64,000 nucleotides of DNA from an uncultured Bacteroidota bacterium (GCA_903877645.1 CAIRES010000051.1:1-64000), one strand, 5' to 3'. Shown: positions 40,445 through 49,475, numbered from the stretch's first letter. The notes: a model not told the origin generated them from the sequence alone. Numbers and translations are program-made.

Positions 40445-41392
40445 ATGAGTTTATCAAAAGAAGTCAGGATCGGGTTATTGGTGACAATTTCACTGGTCAT
40501 TTTCTTCACAGGTTTTTACTTTCTTAAGGGGGCTGACATTTTCTCTAACGAGCGTGAATATTATTGTTACTATAATAATGTGGACGGACTGCTCACTTCT
40601 GCCAATGTGCAGATCAAGGGGCTGAATGTGGGCCATGTATCGCACATGCAACTGGAAGGTGGCAAAGGTGTGCGGGTCAGCATCATGATCAGCAAAACCA
40701 TTGCCTTGCCGGAAGGTACTGTGGCCAGCCTGCAATCGCTCGATCTGTTGGGTACAAAGATCATCACACTCACACTTGGCCCGGGGCCGGGTATGTTGAA
40801 GAAGGGTGCAGAACTTATCACGGAAAAACAGGGTGGTATTGTAGACAATGTTTCGGCAGAACTTACACCGCGCTTGCGGGAAATGAAGGGAACGATCATT
40901 AAATTAGATACTGCGCTTGCAGGTATTAATGATGTGGTAGGTACGGAAAATCAGCGGGTCATTACCGCAGCCCTCAACTCAATAAAGACAACTGCAGATA
41001 ACATGGCTGCGCTTTCTGCCACGCTGAATAGCGAAAGCGGCGAGATCAGCAGCATACTGCACAACCTCAATAGCGTTACAGGCAACCTCGCGAAAAACAA
41101 TGATACAATAAAGCAGATCCTCTCCAACGTTGATAATGTAACACGCCAGTTATCTAACGCGCCGATACAGAAAACCTTTGCCAACCTGCAGGATGTGACC
41201 ACGCAGTTACACGATGTGATGAACAAGATAAATAAAGGCGAAGGCTCATTAGGCAAGCTGGTCAATGATAAGGCGCTTTATGATAACCTCACTCATTCAT
41301 TGCAGACATTAGACAACCTTATGGCTGATATTAACAAGCATCCGAGCCACTATATCAATGTAACCCTCATTGGCGGTAAGAAAAAAGACTGA
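40445..41392 (+). CDS. MlaD/MCE family lipid transport protein
   Basis: 315 residues. One N-terminal transmembrane helix (IGLLVTISLVIFFTGFYFLKG) anchors it in the inner membrane; the MCE domain follows (about 36-115: YYNNVDGLLTSANVQIKGLNVGHV, SLDLLGTKIITLTLGPG). The remainder is long helices, with a coiled-coil-like segment rich in Asn, Ser and Leu (AALSATLNSESGEISSILHN). MCE proteins form hexameric rings or tubes that move phospholipids between membranes. The partner MlaE/MlaF genes are not in this window. The stop overlaps the ATG of the next gene by one base (TGATG), so translation of the two is probably coupled. Confidence 0.9.
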   Translation: MSLSKEVRIGLLVTISLVIFFTGFYFLKGADIFSNEREYYCYYNNVDGLLTSANVQIKGLNVGHVSHMQLEGGKGVRVSIMISKTIALPEGTVASLQSLDLLGTKIITLTLGPGPGMLKKGAELITEKQGGIVDNVSAELTPRLREMKGTIIKLDTALAGINDVVGTENQRVITAALNSIKTTADNMAALSATLNSESGEISSILHNLNSVTGNLAKNNDTIKQILSNVDNVTRQLSNAPIQKTFANLQDVTTQLHDVMNKINKGEGSLGKLVNDKALYDNLTHSLQTLDNLMADINKHPSHYINVTLIGGKKKD

Positions 41393-43251
41393 TGTCAGCT
41401 AAGCAATTCCAGAAAGTCCATACGGTAATTGCCATCGCTATGTGTGTGGTGCTATCGGCTATATCCATTCCGGCAGTAGCACAAAAAACAGATACATCTG
41501 ATAAAGTAAGGATCAACCTCATTCATTCCGATAACCTGATCCACAACAAAACAGACTCGGGCGAATACAATAAATTCATAGGAGCGGTAATTTTGCAGCA
41601 GGGCAGTGATACCCTGTATAGCGACAGCGCCTACCAGAACGGTACTACAAGAAATTTTGAGGCCTTCGGCGACGTGCGTATAGCACAGCAGGACGGCACA
41701 CAAGGCACCAGCGACTATTTAAAGTACACCGCTGCGCAGAAGCTTGCTTTTATGCAGGGCAATGTGAAGCTTGCAGATGGAAAGAACCACCTGGAATGTA
41801 CAGAGCTTACTTATGACCTGGGTACAAAAACGGGAGTATATGACAAAGGCGGCACCCTGCACAACGACAGCACAACAATAACCAGCAATGCCGGGGTGTA
41901 TAATGTCAACACCAAGAACGCTCATTTTACAGGCAATGTATTTATTGATGACCCGCAATACAACATTCATTCAGAAGACCTGGAGTACAACACAGAGACC
42001 AAGGTAACCATATTTCATGCACAATCTACAGTACGGAGAGATAGTGGCAGGGGATTGCTGCAAACAAAGAATGGAACCTATGACGGCAAGAACGGGATCG
42101 CACATTTTACCGGTCATTCATCTATATGGAATGACGGCCAATACATAGAAGGGGATACGCTGAACTATGATAAGCATACCGGCTACGGACTGGCTATAGG
42201 CAATGTGATCACCTGGGACACGGCGCACCATTCCTGGATGTATTGTGGCCGTGTAGAGTACCGGCAATACAAACGCACTTCGCTGGCATCTATTAACCCG
42301 GTGCTGGTGCAGGCCAATGGCAAGGATACCCTGTATATGCGTGCTGATACTTTTTATTCGGCTCCTATGGTATTGATGCCCAACGGCGGCTACCGTGCAG
42401 GCTATGTTCCTAAACCCACAGACACCTTGAAGTATGACAGCCTGAAGGTGAAGGAGAAAGTAGTGGATGGCCATTCGGTTCGTGCCGATACGCTGATCGT
42501 GGACCATGAATTTGATGATGTACAAGTACCCCGGCAAAGTACAAAGTATAAAGTACCGGCATCAAAAACCGATACTATAGCTGTAGTGAAGCAGGGTAAA
42601 AAGAATAAGAACAAGAAAAAAAATACTGAACTAGCAGATAAGATGGCAATAACCGATACAACACAGGCCGATAGTACTGCGCCATTGTATTTTATAGGAT
42701 ACCATCACGTACTTATTTTCTCCGACTCACTGCAAGGCAAGTGCGACAGTGTATCCTACACGCGGGCCGACTCCCTGATCAGGATGATGTACTCGCCAAT
42801 AGTGTGGGCGCACAACAGCCAGATAACCGGAGATACCATTCTATTGCAGTTAGACAGTAACCAGCTACGGCGCATGTATGTGCCTAATAATGCCATCATT
42901 ATAGCCCAATCGGGGCCGGCTAAGGCAAAGCTATTCGACCAGGTGCAGGGCAAGACATTAACGGCATACTTTAAAGACAATACAGTTACTAAAATGATCG
43001 TGTACCCTAATGCCGAAAGCATCCATTACTCCAAAGACGAAAAGGGGTATTATATGAGCGTAGACCAGGCTACCAGCACACGCATGCGCATCTTCTTTGA
43101 AGACCAGAAGATCAGGACCATCAAATTTGAACAGGACTGGCACGGTACGATGACCCCGCTGGAAAAAGCAGATTTGTCGAACATGCACCTGAGCCGCTTT
43201 AAATGGCTGATAGAACAACGCCCTAAAACGAAAGAAGAGCTGTTTCAGTAG
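41392..43251 (+). CDS. OstA-like (LptA/LptD N-domain type) periplasmic protein
   Basis: 619 residues. Signal peptide (VIAIAMCVVLSAISIPAVA-Q). Residues 40-330 are tandem short beta repeats of the OstA/LptA jelly-roll type (GAVILQQGSDTLYSDSAYQN, AFMQGNVKLADGKNHLECTE, GIAHFTGHSSIWNDGQYIEG). A Lys/Asn-rich linker near 400-412 (KQGKKNKNKKKN) splits it from a second OstA-like part (DSLQGKCDSVSYTRADSLIR, NSQITGDTILLQLDSNQ). It lacks the LptD barrel, so it probably acts as a periplasmic LPS-bridge or lipid-binding protein. Translationally coupled to the MCE gene, which supports a shared transport role. Confidence 0.85.
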   Translation: MSAKQFQKVHTVIAIAMCVVLSAISIPAVAQKTDTSDKVRINLIHSDNLIHNKTDSGEYNKFIGAVILQQGSDTLYSDSAYQNGTTRNFEAFGDVRIAQQDGTQGTSDYLKYTAAQKLAFMQGNVKLADGKNHLECTELTYDLGTKTGVYDKGGTLHNDSTTITSNAGVYNVNTKNAHFTGNVFIDDPQYNIHSEDLEYNTETKVTIFHAQSTVRRDSGRGLLQTKNGTYDGKNGIAHFTGHSSIWNDGQYIEGDTLNYDKHTGYGLAIGNVITWDTAHHSWMYCGRVEYRQYKRTSLASINPVLVQANGKDTLYMRADTFYSAPMVLMPNGGYRAGYVPKPTDTLKYDSLKVKEKVVDGHSVRADTLIVDHEFDDVQVPRQSTKYKVPASKTDTIAVVKQGKKNKNKKKNTELADKMAITDTTQADSTAPLYFIGYHHVLIFSDSLQGKCDSVSYTRADSLIRMMYSPIVWAHNSQITGDTILLQLDSNQLRRMYVPNNAIIIAQSGPAKAKLFDQVQGKTLTAYFKDNTVTKMIVYPNAESIHYSKDEKGYYMSVDQATSTRMRIFFEDQKIRTIKFEQDWHGTMTPLEKADLSNMHLSRFKWLIEQRPKTKEELFQ

Positions 43252-43252
43252 A

Positions 43253-43927
43253 TCAGAATATATAGCCTATGGCTATGTTGATGGGCATGGTTCCCTGGAT
43301 GCCGTTCTGCACCTCTGATGCCCCGCTATTGTCGAAGTGAAAATCAACGGCCGGATAATAATGGATCGGATCATTGGGGTAAAGCCTTCCTTTCTGCGAT
43401 ACCACCACCTGCTGCAACCCCAACCCGGCATAAATATCCAGCGTAAAATGTTGATGTGACACCTTATGCAGGCCAAATTGTACATCAGCACCATACTTCT
43501 GAGTAAATGCAATGAAATGACCTTCATAGACCGTTGAATCGGGCATGTGCAGATAACTTTGGTCTATTGTTTTCCTGAATTGGGTATAGAATAGCTCGCC
43601 GGCCAGGAAGAAAGAATACTTATGCTCTGTATGAAAATAACGCTTGTAGGCGGCCTTCAGCCTGAATCCATTTACCCCGCCACAGTTTGCACAAGGGTCG
43701 ATACTGATGCCTGCAGTGCCCTGTAAGCTGGTCTTTTTGTTTAGCCGACGCTCTACCGCAACCATGAAATTGGGCGATGAATAAAAATCGATAGTATTTG
43801 CCAATGGGATCTTTACAGACCAATAGTCATAGTTGTTGTCCAATGATTTTGCCATGGGCGCATCTTGTGCCCGGGTATGGCAAGCGATAAAAATAAAGCA
43901 CAGGCAAAGAAAAATGCGGGCATTCAT
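43253..43927 (-). CDS. Putative outer-membrane beta-barrel protein
   Basis: 224 residues with signal peptide (FLCLCFIFIACHTRA-Q). The mature part alternates polar and hydrophobic residues in strands (NFMVAVERRLNKKTSLQGTA, FRLKAAYKRYFHTEHKYSFF, TLDIYAGLGLQQVVV) and ends INIAIGYIF, with the terminal Phe common to outer-membrane barrels. A small porin-like protein of unknown cargo. Its stop codon is one base away from the stop of the convergent OstA gene, with no terminator between them. Confidence 0.65.
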   Translation of the reverse strand: MNARIFLCLCFIFIACHTRAQDAPMAKSLDNNYDYWSVKIPLANTIDFYSSPNFMVAVERRLNKKTSLQGTAGISIDPCANCGGVNGFRLKAAYKRYFHTEHKYSFFLAGELFYTQFRKTIDQSYLHMPDSTVYEGHFIAFTQKYGADVQFGLHKVSHQHFTLDIYAGLGLQQVVVSQKGRLYPNDPIHYYPAVDFHFDNSGASEVQNGIQGTMPINIAIGYIF

Positions 43928-43989
43928 TTCGGATATAGTCTTTAAGGTTAAAAAGGACTATACAGCAATATTTATGCCGAAATATAGAA

Positions 43990-45783
43990 TCAAAGCGCAG
44001 CTTTTTTCGCGATCGGTTCTTTTCTTTCGCCTATCTGCTGGCGCCACATCGCGTAGTACAAGCCCTTTTCATCCAATAAAGTCTGGTGATTGCCTGTTTC
44101 GATCACATGGCCTTTTTCGAGCACATAGATGCGGTCGGCATGCATGATAGTAGACAGCCTGTGCGCGATCATGATGGTGATGTGCTGGCGCTGCGATGTG
44201 ATGCTGCGGATGGTAGTGGATATCTCCTCCTCGGTAAGTGAATCGAGTGCAGATGTGGCCTCATCAAATATCATCAGCCGGGGCTGGCGCAGCAATGCAC
44301 GGGCAATGGACACGCGCTGGCGCTCACCGCCCGATAGCTTCAGGCCACCTTCACCTATAATGGTATCCAGGCCATTGTCGGCACGGGATAGCAATGTTTG
44401 GCAGGACGCCTTTTGCAATACTGATACGATCTCCTCATCGGTAGCGCCGGGGTTCACGAACAAAAGGTTTTCCCTGATGGTACCTGAGAAAAGCTGAGGG
44501 TCTTGCGTCACCAGCCCCATCTGGCGGCGCAGCTCTTCATAATCTATGTTGGCCTCCTCATGTCCGTTGTAATAGATGTTGCCGGTAATAGGGTGATACA
44601 GGCCTACCAGCAGCTTTACCAAGGTAGTTTTGCCGCTGCCCGATGGGCCAACGAAAGCTACCGTTTCTCCGAGTTTCACATCAAACGATATACCATCCAG
44701 CGCGGGGCGCGAAGCGCTGTTGTGCTGGAATACCACATTCGTGAATTTTACTTCTTCAATGCCGTTGATCGCTTCCGGATTTTCCGGAGTAAATGCGATC
44801 GGCTTTTTAAAGAGCTCTTCCATATTATTGAGGCTGGCTTCCGCCTCGCGGTAAGAAAGGATCACGTTGCCTATTTCCTGCATAGGGCCAAAAATAAAGA
44901 ACGAGAAGAAGGTAAGGCTCAGGTATTGGCCCGGGTTGATGATGCCCCTGAAAATATAGAACAGGAGACACATGACGATTACCTGTTGCAGGAAATTGAC
45001 AAAGGTGCCTTGTATAAAGGATATAGTGCGTATGCTCCGCACTTTCTTCAGTTCCAGCTTTAGTATTTTAATGGTGGTGGTGTTAAGCCTGCGTATCTCC
45101 TGGTTGGTAAGTCCCAGGCTTTTCACGAGTTCTATATTGCGCAGCGATTCGGTGGTAGAGCCTGCGAGCTGGTTGGTTTCCCGAACTATGTTTTTCTGCA
45201 CTATTTTTATTTTCTTGCTCAGCACGCTGGTAAGAAAGCCCAGTATTGCAGCCCCGCCCAGGTACACCAGCGGCAGGTACGGATTGATAGGTGCAGTGTA
45301 AATGATCACGAACACAATGCCTACTATTGTAGGCAGCAGCACATTGAAAAATGCGTTGATGAACTTTTCGCAATCTGCACGTACTTTCTGCAACACCGAA
45401 AGTGTTTGTCCGCTGCTTTGGTCTTCAAAATCCTGGTAGGGGAGGCGCAGGGCGTGGCGCAGGCCATCAGTATAAAGCTGGGCGCCATATTTTTGTATCA
45501 CCACATTCACCACATAATCCTGGAAATTTTTGGCGATTCTCGACACCATGGCGATGCCCATGATGTATAAAATGAAACGCAATGCCAGGTGATAGTAAGC
45601 AGTTTCGCTGCGGGCTACTTTATGGGCCAGGTCATAAGAATGCGGGTGGGTAACCAGTTGCTGTAGTATTTTACCCGCCATTATCGGATTAAGCAGCGAA
45701 AAGCTTTGGTTAATAGCCGCAAGTATAATAGCCAGGAAGATCATGGCTTTATAACGGCCAAGGTAGTGGAGGAGTAGTTTCAT
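43990..45783 (-). CDS. ABC exporter (fused permease and ATPase)
   Basis: 597 residues: a six-helix transmembrane domain (1-320) and one nucleotide-binding domain (340-590). ATPase motifs are all present: Walker A GPSGSGKTT (near 381), Q-loop LVTQDPQLF, signature LSGGERQRVSIARALL, Walker B LMIFDEATSAL and the H-loop IMIAHRLSTI. It works as a homodimer or heterodimer; the family includes MsbA-like lipid flippases and drug exporters, and the substrate cannot be read here. A promoter lies directly upstream of the start codon (see 45791-45823). Confidence 0.93.
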   Translation of the reverse strand: MKLLLHYLGRYKAMIFLAIILAAINQSFSLLNPIMAGKILQQLVTHPHSYDLAHKVARSETAYYHLALRFILYIMGIAMVSRIAKNFQDYVVNVVIQKYGAQLYTDGLRHALRLPYQDFEDQSSGQTLSVLQKVRADCEKFINAFFNVLLPTIVGIVFVIIYTAPINPYLPLVYLGGAAILGFLTSVLSKKIKIVQKNIVRETNQLAGSTTESLRNIELVKSLGLTNQEIRRLNTTTIKILKLELKKVRSIRTISFIQGTFVNFLQQVIVMCLLFYIFRGIINPGQYLSLTFFSFFIFGPMQEIGNVILSYREAEASLNNMEELFKKPIAFTPENPEAINGIEEVKFTNVVFQHNSASRPALDGISFDVKLGETVAFVGPSGSGKTTLVKLLVGLYHPITGNIYYNGHEEANIDYEELRRQMGLVTQDPQLFSGTIRENLLFVNPGATDEEIVSVLQKASCQTLLSRADNGLDTIIGEGGLKLSGGERQRVSIARALLRQPRLMIFDEATSALDSLTEEEISTTIRSITSQRQHITIMIAHRLSTIMHADRIYVLEKGHVIETGNHQTLLDEKGLYYAMWRQQIGERKEPIAKKAAL

Positions 45784-45790
45784 GTAGCTG

Positions 45791-45823
45791 CAAAAATAAG
45801 GGGTATCTCCACTAATCCATCAA
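45791..45823 (-). promoter_or_regulatory. ABC exporter promoter, near-leaderless
   Basis: Minus strand: TTG at 45823-45821, 22 bases, TATTTTTG at 45798-45791, then 7 bases to the ATG at 45783. Both boxes fit the Bacteroidota consensus, with a spacer at the long end. Transcription would start at or within a few bases of the start codon. Confidence 0.5.
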
Positions 45824-45847
45824 TAGCTATATTGATAATAATTATAG

Positions 45848-46270
45848 CTATAAAGTAGCGGCATATTGCTGCTGTAGCAAATTACCCACTTTTTTGTCTA
45901 TAGGTAAGGTAAAGGTGTGCTCAGAAACGTCTTTTAGCTCCATCCAGTAGGTGCGCTCATTGTGCATATAGTTGGTAAAGGAGTCGGGTACGGTACCCGC
46001 CACCAGGTAGTATATGCTGATGACCTGCGAATTGTCGTAAGCCGAGGCCTGGAAAAAATCTGTGGTGTAGAAGTGCTGCTCTATTTCCACATCCAGCCCC
46101 AGTTCCTCCTGCCATTCGCGTTTCAGGCCATCAATGGTGCCTTCGCCCCAATCCAACCCACCACCGGGGAATTTTATGACCGGCTTGCCCTTTATCTGCT
46201 CTTCATTCACCAATACCCGCCCGGAGTCGATCCAGATGCCATATACCCTTACGTTAAAGCGTCTGTCCAT
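45848..46270 (-). CDS. Nudix hydrolase
   Basis: 140 residues, one Nudix domain with the box GGGLDWGEGTIDGLKREWQ-EELGL (GX5EX7REX2EEXG). The N-terminal RVYGIWIDSGRVLVNEEQIK is close to the family that sanitises nucleotide or sugar-nucleotide diphosphates. Substrate not assignable. TATCTTTG at 46282-46275 lies only 4 bases before the ATG on the same strand, again suggesting a near-leaderless transcript. Confidence 0.88.
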   Translation of the reverse strand: MDRRFNVRVYGIWIDSGRVLVNEEQIKGKPVIKFPGGGLDWGEGTIDGLKREWQEELGLDVEIEQHFYTTDFFQASAYDNSQVISIYYLVAGTVPDSFTNYMHNERTYWMELKDVSEHTFTLPIDKKVGNLLQQQYAATL

Positions 46271-46274
46271 AAAA

Positions 46275-46282
46275 CAAAGATA
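46275..46282 (-). promoter_or_regulatory. TATCTTTG -7 element before the Nudix gene
   Basis: Perfect TAnnTTTG match, ending 4 bases before the ATG at 46270. No TTG at -33 spacing. Confidence 0.4.
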
Positions 46283-46376
46283 AATAAGGGCTTAGCTTCT
46301 CAGCGACTTTGCGGTAAAATTATTTCATCCGGATAAATGCAATACTGTTTGTACCATAATGCCGCCCGGAACAAGG

Positions 46377-46394
46377 TCCCGCTTTCGTGCGGGA
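46377..46394 (-). terminator. GC-rich hairpin downstream of the His-rich gene
   Basis: tcccgc (46377-46382) pairs with gcggga (46389-46394) around tttcgt. It lies 75 bases beyond the stop of the His-rich small gene. The T-run is poor, so it could instead be part of an intergenic repeat. Confidence 0.35.
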
Positions 46395-46469
46395 GGGTAG
46401 GGGTAAAAGAAACCGGGACAGTCATCCCATAAGGAGGCTACCCCGGTACCCAAACACACACATTCTTCT

Positions 46470-46604
46470 CTACATACGGTGATGCCCGTGATGATGGTGA
46501 TGCATCCGATGGCCATGATGATGATGCCATGGGGCAGCACTTGCACTGCCGATGGTTCCCAGGCTAATAACCGCTACAAGGAACACTGTGATTATCTTTT
46601 TCAT
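46470..46604 (-). CDS. Secreted histidine-rich micropeptide (44 residues)
   Basis: A small open frame found by reading the minus strand: a signal peptide (MKKIITVFLVAVISLGTIG, then SASAA) followed by the mature tail PWHHHHGHRMHHHHHGHHRM. Twelve of about twenty mature residues are His, so binding of Ni, Zn, Cu or Co in the periplasm is the obvious inference. The start is preceded by an A-rich AAAAAAGAAACAAAC, a plausible Bacteroidota translation signal. The gene lies 53 bases after the stop of the MFS exporter gene on the same strand and may share its transcript. A longer frame over the same bases in another phase (46325-46546) lacks a signal peptide and any coding logic. The DNA repeat (catcat) could mimic such a peptide by chance, but a signal sequence in frame with it argues for a real gene. 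Confidence 0.65.
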   Translation of the reverse strand: MKKIITVFLVAVISLGTIGSASAAPWHHHHGHRMHHHHHGHHRM

Positions 46605-46657
46605 GTTTGTTTCTTTTTTGTACACCACAGTAGTAACAAAAAGTAAGCCAGCGCATG

Positions 46658-47923
46658 TTAAAGAACCTCCAGTTCTTCGGCCTCATCCCCTTCCAGGTCT
46701 TTTTTCATTTTCTTCTCCAGCCGCTCCCTGCGCAGGAAAGGGGAGAACAGCAGCGCGATGATGAGCGCAATGATCCCCTCCGATAAAATTGTATCGGGTG
46801 CTCCGATGCGCTGCGACACTGCCCCTATCAGCAGGCTGCCCAGCGGCAGCATACCAAAGAAGGCCATCGCAAAGTAGCTGATCACCCTGCCCCTCATGCG
46901 CTGGTTCACAGTGGTTTGTATGATGGTGTTGCTGATAGTGGTCTGGGCCATCATGCCGAAGCCGATGATCACCGCAAACAGCATAGCCACAGGGAAGCTG
47001 GATATATGTGAGAACAAGATAAGCCCTATACCGAATACGATGGTATTGGCCAGTAGTATGATCTTCAGGTCGGTGCCGGGCTTTAACGACGCCAGGAAGA
47101 AGGTGCCATATATAGCGCCAAGCCCTATAAAGCTGGAAATGTACCCGAAGGTGGCCGCATTGCCATGAAAGATATCGGCGGCATATACGGGCAGCAGCGT
47201 GTTGTAAGGTAGTACCAGCAGGCTGATGCAGGCCAGCATAAGTATCACAGAGCCAATGGCAGGTGTCCGCTTCAGGTAGATATAGCCTTCGGCAAGTGCG
47301 GCAAGAGCCTTCTTTTTGTCGGAATGTTTGCGGTGTGCAGGTAGCTTCATCATTAGTAAAGAGGTGATCACAGCTATAAAACTAAATGCATTGATGCTGA
47401 AGCAGATCCCTGCGCCCAGTTTCTGCAGCACTATACCGGATACAGCAGGGCCCAGCAGCCTCGCCAGGTTCACCATAGAGGAGTTGAGCGCAATGGCATT
47501 GGACAGGTCTTCTTTTTTTTCGACCATATCATATACCAGCGACTGCCGCGCCGGCACATCAAATGCATTGATGATACCCAGCAGTATGCTCAGTGTGAGT
47601 ATCTCCCATACGGCATAATGGCCCCACAGCACCAGCGCTGCCAGTATCACTGCCTGCACCAGCGAGGCACATTGTGTAAACAGCAGCACTTTATACTTAT
47701 CGTACCTGTCGGAGATAACACCCCCGAACACAGAGAACAGAAATGAAGGGAACTGCGTTGCGAATACCGTGATGCCCAGCCAAAGTGTTGAGTGCGTCAT
47801 TGTATAGACCACCCATGTAACAGCGGTTTTCTGCATCCACGTGCCGATAAGCGACACAGACTGCCCGCTGAAAAACAACCTGTAATTACGGCTGCTGAAT
47901 GCCCTGAATGTGCTGATGGCCAT
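46658..47923 (-). CDS. MFS transporter (EntS-like exporter family)
   Basis: 421 residues with about twelve transmembrane helices. AFSSRNYRLFFSGQSVSLIGTW is the N-terminal signature of the MFS_3 group, and GVISDRYDKYKVLLFTQ carries the conserved loop 2-3 motif A variant. This group includes enterobactin exporter EntS and macrolide/tetracycline efflux pumps. The C-terminus is charged (RRERLEKKMKKDLEGDEAEE). Substrate unknown; the His-rich secreted peptide right behind it makes a metal-related substrate worth testing. Confidence 0.88.
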   Translation of the reverse strand: MAISTFRAFSSRNYRLFFSGQSVSLIGTWMQKTAVTWVVYTMTHSTLWLGITVFATQFPSFLFSVFGGVISDRYDKYKVLLFTQCASLVQAVILAALVLWGHYAVWEILTLSILLGIINAFDVPARQSLVYDMVEKKEDLSNAIALNSSMVNLARLLGPAVSGIVLQKLGAGICFSINAFSFIAVITSLLMMKLPAHRKHSDKKKALAALAEGYIYLKRTPAIGSVILMLACISLLVLPYNTLLPVYAADIFHGNAATFGYISSFIGLGAIYGTFFLASLKPGTDLKIILLANTIVFGIGLILFSHISSFPVAMLFAVIIGFGMMAQTTISNTIIQTTVNQRMRGRVISYFAMAFFGMLPLGSLLIGAVSQRIGAPDTILSEGIIALIIALLFSPFLRRERLEKKMKKDLEGDEAEELEVL

Positions 47924-48065
47924 TTTACTACTCTGTCACTGCAATATTATGCCAGATACGGCAACAAATTTTTAAATGATAACGAAGAAACATGCTTTTC
48001 AAAAGTGTGTTTCTTTATTTATTCTGCATATATTAGGGTTGTGATTGAATAGGGACTCCACAATT

Positions 48066-49475
48066 ATGAAAAAAAACAGCCTTCTTCTTTTTCTTATCGC
48101 GTCTTTTTTTACAGCTCACGGACAGGACTGGCAAGAGCTAGGCACTGGCAGTGATAGATTACGTTCTACACATACGATTAGCTCTATTTGCTCTGATACA
48201 GGGGGGGGTGTATATGCCGCAGGTATAGTAGACAGTTCATCTGGTAAATTTTGCGTAAAGAAATGGAATCCACAAACATCGGTATGGACAACATTAGGAA
48301 GTGATACCGCATTTTATTCATTTGGAGAGATTGACGGCTTGTGTGTAGATATGAATCATTATTTATACGCCGGTATAAATAAGGGCAATCCATTTATAAA
48401 AAGTACAGTCGTAAGATGGGATGGAATCTCTTGGCAGGAATTGGGTATTGGCGCAAACGGGCTTAACGGGAACAACCCAATAAATGCCCTTTGCACAGAT
48501 GCTGTGGGGGGTATATATGCTGCGGGTAGCTTTACAGACGGTCCTTTTGGTATGGGGCACTGTTATGTGGCTAAATGGGACGGAGAGCATTGGCTGGAAC
48601 TTGGTACAGGCAGCGATGCATTGAATCCAAATAAACAGATAAATGCGATCGAAACAGATAAGCACGGTTATGTATATGCAGCAGGTGATTTTGATACATT
48701 TCAGATTCCTGGTTATCATAATTATGTAGCTCAATGGGATGGATTTCATTGGCATCAATTGGGTACAGGAACTAATATCCTACCTTCCAATATTGGAGTA
48801 TCAAGTCTCGCAGCAGACACGCAAGGCTATATATATGCGACAACTATTTACTCAAGTCCGGGTCTTGTTAGCATGTATGTGGTTAAATGGAATGGCTCTG
48901 ACTGGAGTGAACTTGGTGCAGGCGACCATGCGTTAAACGCTAATGATTTTATTACTAAAATAAAAACAGATAATGCGGGCAATGTTTATGCCGGAGGGCT
49001 TTTTACAGACCCAGAAGGTAAGATATATGTAGCTAAATGGGATCACAATACCGATGAATGGCACCCTTTGGGTAGCGATGATTTGAATGCTCATTTTCCT
49101 CATGATCAAGGGCCTATTTATTCACTGGATGTAAATACAGATGGTGATGTCTATGTCGGGGGCGACTTTTGCGATGACACTACGCTCCGCGCATGTCATA
49201 CATATGTTGCCAAGTTTGCTCAGATGATTAGTGGGATTCATGCTATAGGTAGCGAGACGGAAACTATTGTTTATCCTAATCCGACAACCGGTGAACTTCA
49301 TCTAACGGATAATGAAGCAGGCTCTTACACTTTATATAGCATTATGGGAAAAGAGGTAATGAAGTGCGATCTACCCGCGAAAAATGCAAGTTTTGACATT
49401 TCCGGCTTACCGAATGGGATATATCTTCTAAAACTTAAGAGCAGTGGAAGTATTTTAAAAATAGAAAAGCAATAA
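48066..49475 (+). CDS. Seven-bladed propeller protein with T9SS sorting domain
   Basis: 469 residues. Signal peptide (NSLLLFLIASFFTAHG-Q). Seven repeats of about 50 residues with the pattern W-x-E-L-G-T-G...I-x-A-L-x-T-D..G.(V/I)YAAG.F...YVAKWDG, which predict a seven-bladed propeller. The last 75 residues (IVYPNPTTGELHLT to ILKIEKQ) form a T9SS type A sorting domain. A TTG further upstream at 48045 is in frame, but the ATG at 48066 directly precedes the signal peptide. The gene contains A8 just after the start codon (48069-48076) and a G8 tract at codons 46-48 (48201-48208); either could slip and shift the frame. Confidence 0.85.
   Translation: MKKNSLLLFLIASFFTAHGQDWQELGTGSDRLRSTHTISSICSDTGGGVYAAGIVDSSSGKFCVKKWNPQTSVWTTLGSDTAFYSFGEIDGLCVDMNHYLYAGINKGNPFIKSTVVRWDGISWQELGIGANGLNGNNPINALCTDAVGGIYAAGSFTDGPFGMGHCYVAKWDGEHWLELGTGSDALNPNKQINAIETDKHGYVYAAGDFDTFQIPGYHNYVAQWDGFHWHQLGTGTNILPSNIGVSSLAADTQGYIYATTIYSSPGLVSMYVVKWNGSDWSELGAGDHALNANDFITKIKTDNAGNVYAGGLFTDPEGKIYVAKWDHNTDEWHPLGSDDLNAHFPHDQGPIYSLDVNTDGDVYVGGDFCDDTTLRACHTYVAKFAQMISGIHAIGSETETIVYPNPTTGELHLTDNEAGSYTLYSIMGKEVMKCDLPAKNASFDISGLPNGIYLLKLKSSGSILKIEKQ

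Noticed and set aside
46325-46546. 73-codon minus-strand frame over the His-rich gene
   Set aside because: It is the other reading phase of the His-rich micropeptide region, without a signal peptide or start context.
48045-48065. TTG start for the seven-bladed propeller gene
   Set aside because: The ATG at 48066 directly begins a good signal peptide; the seven extra residues are charged and add nothing.
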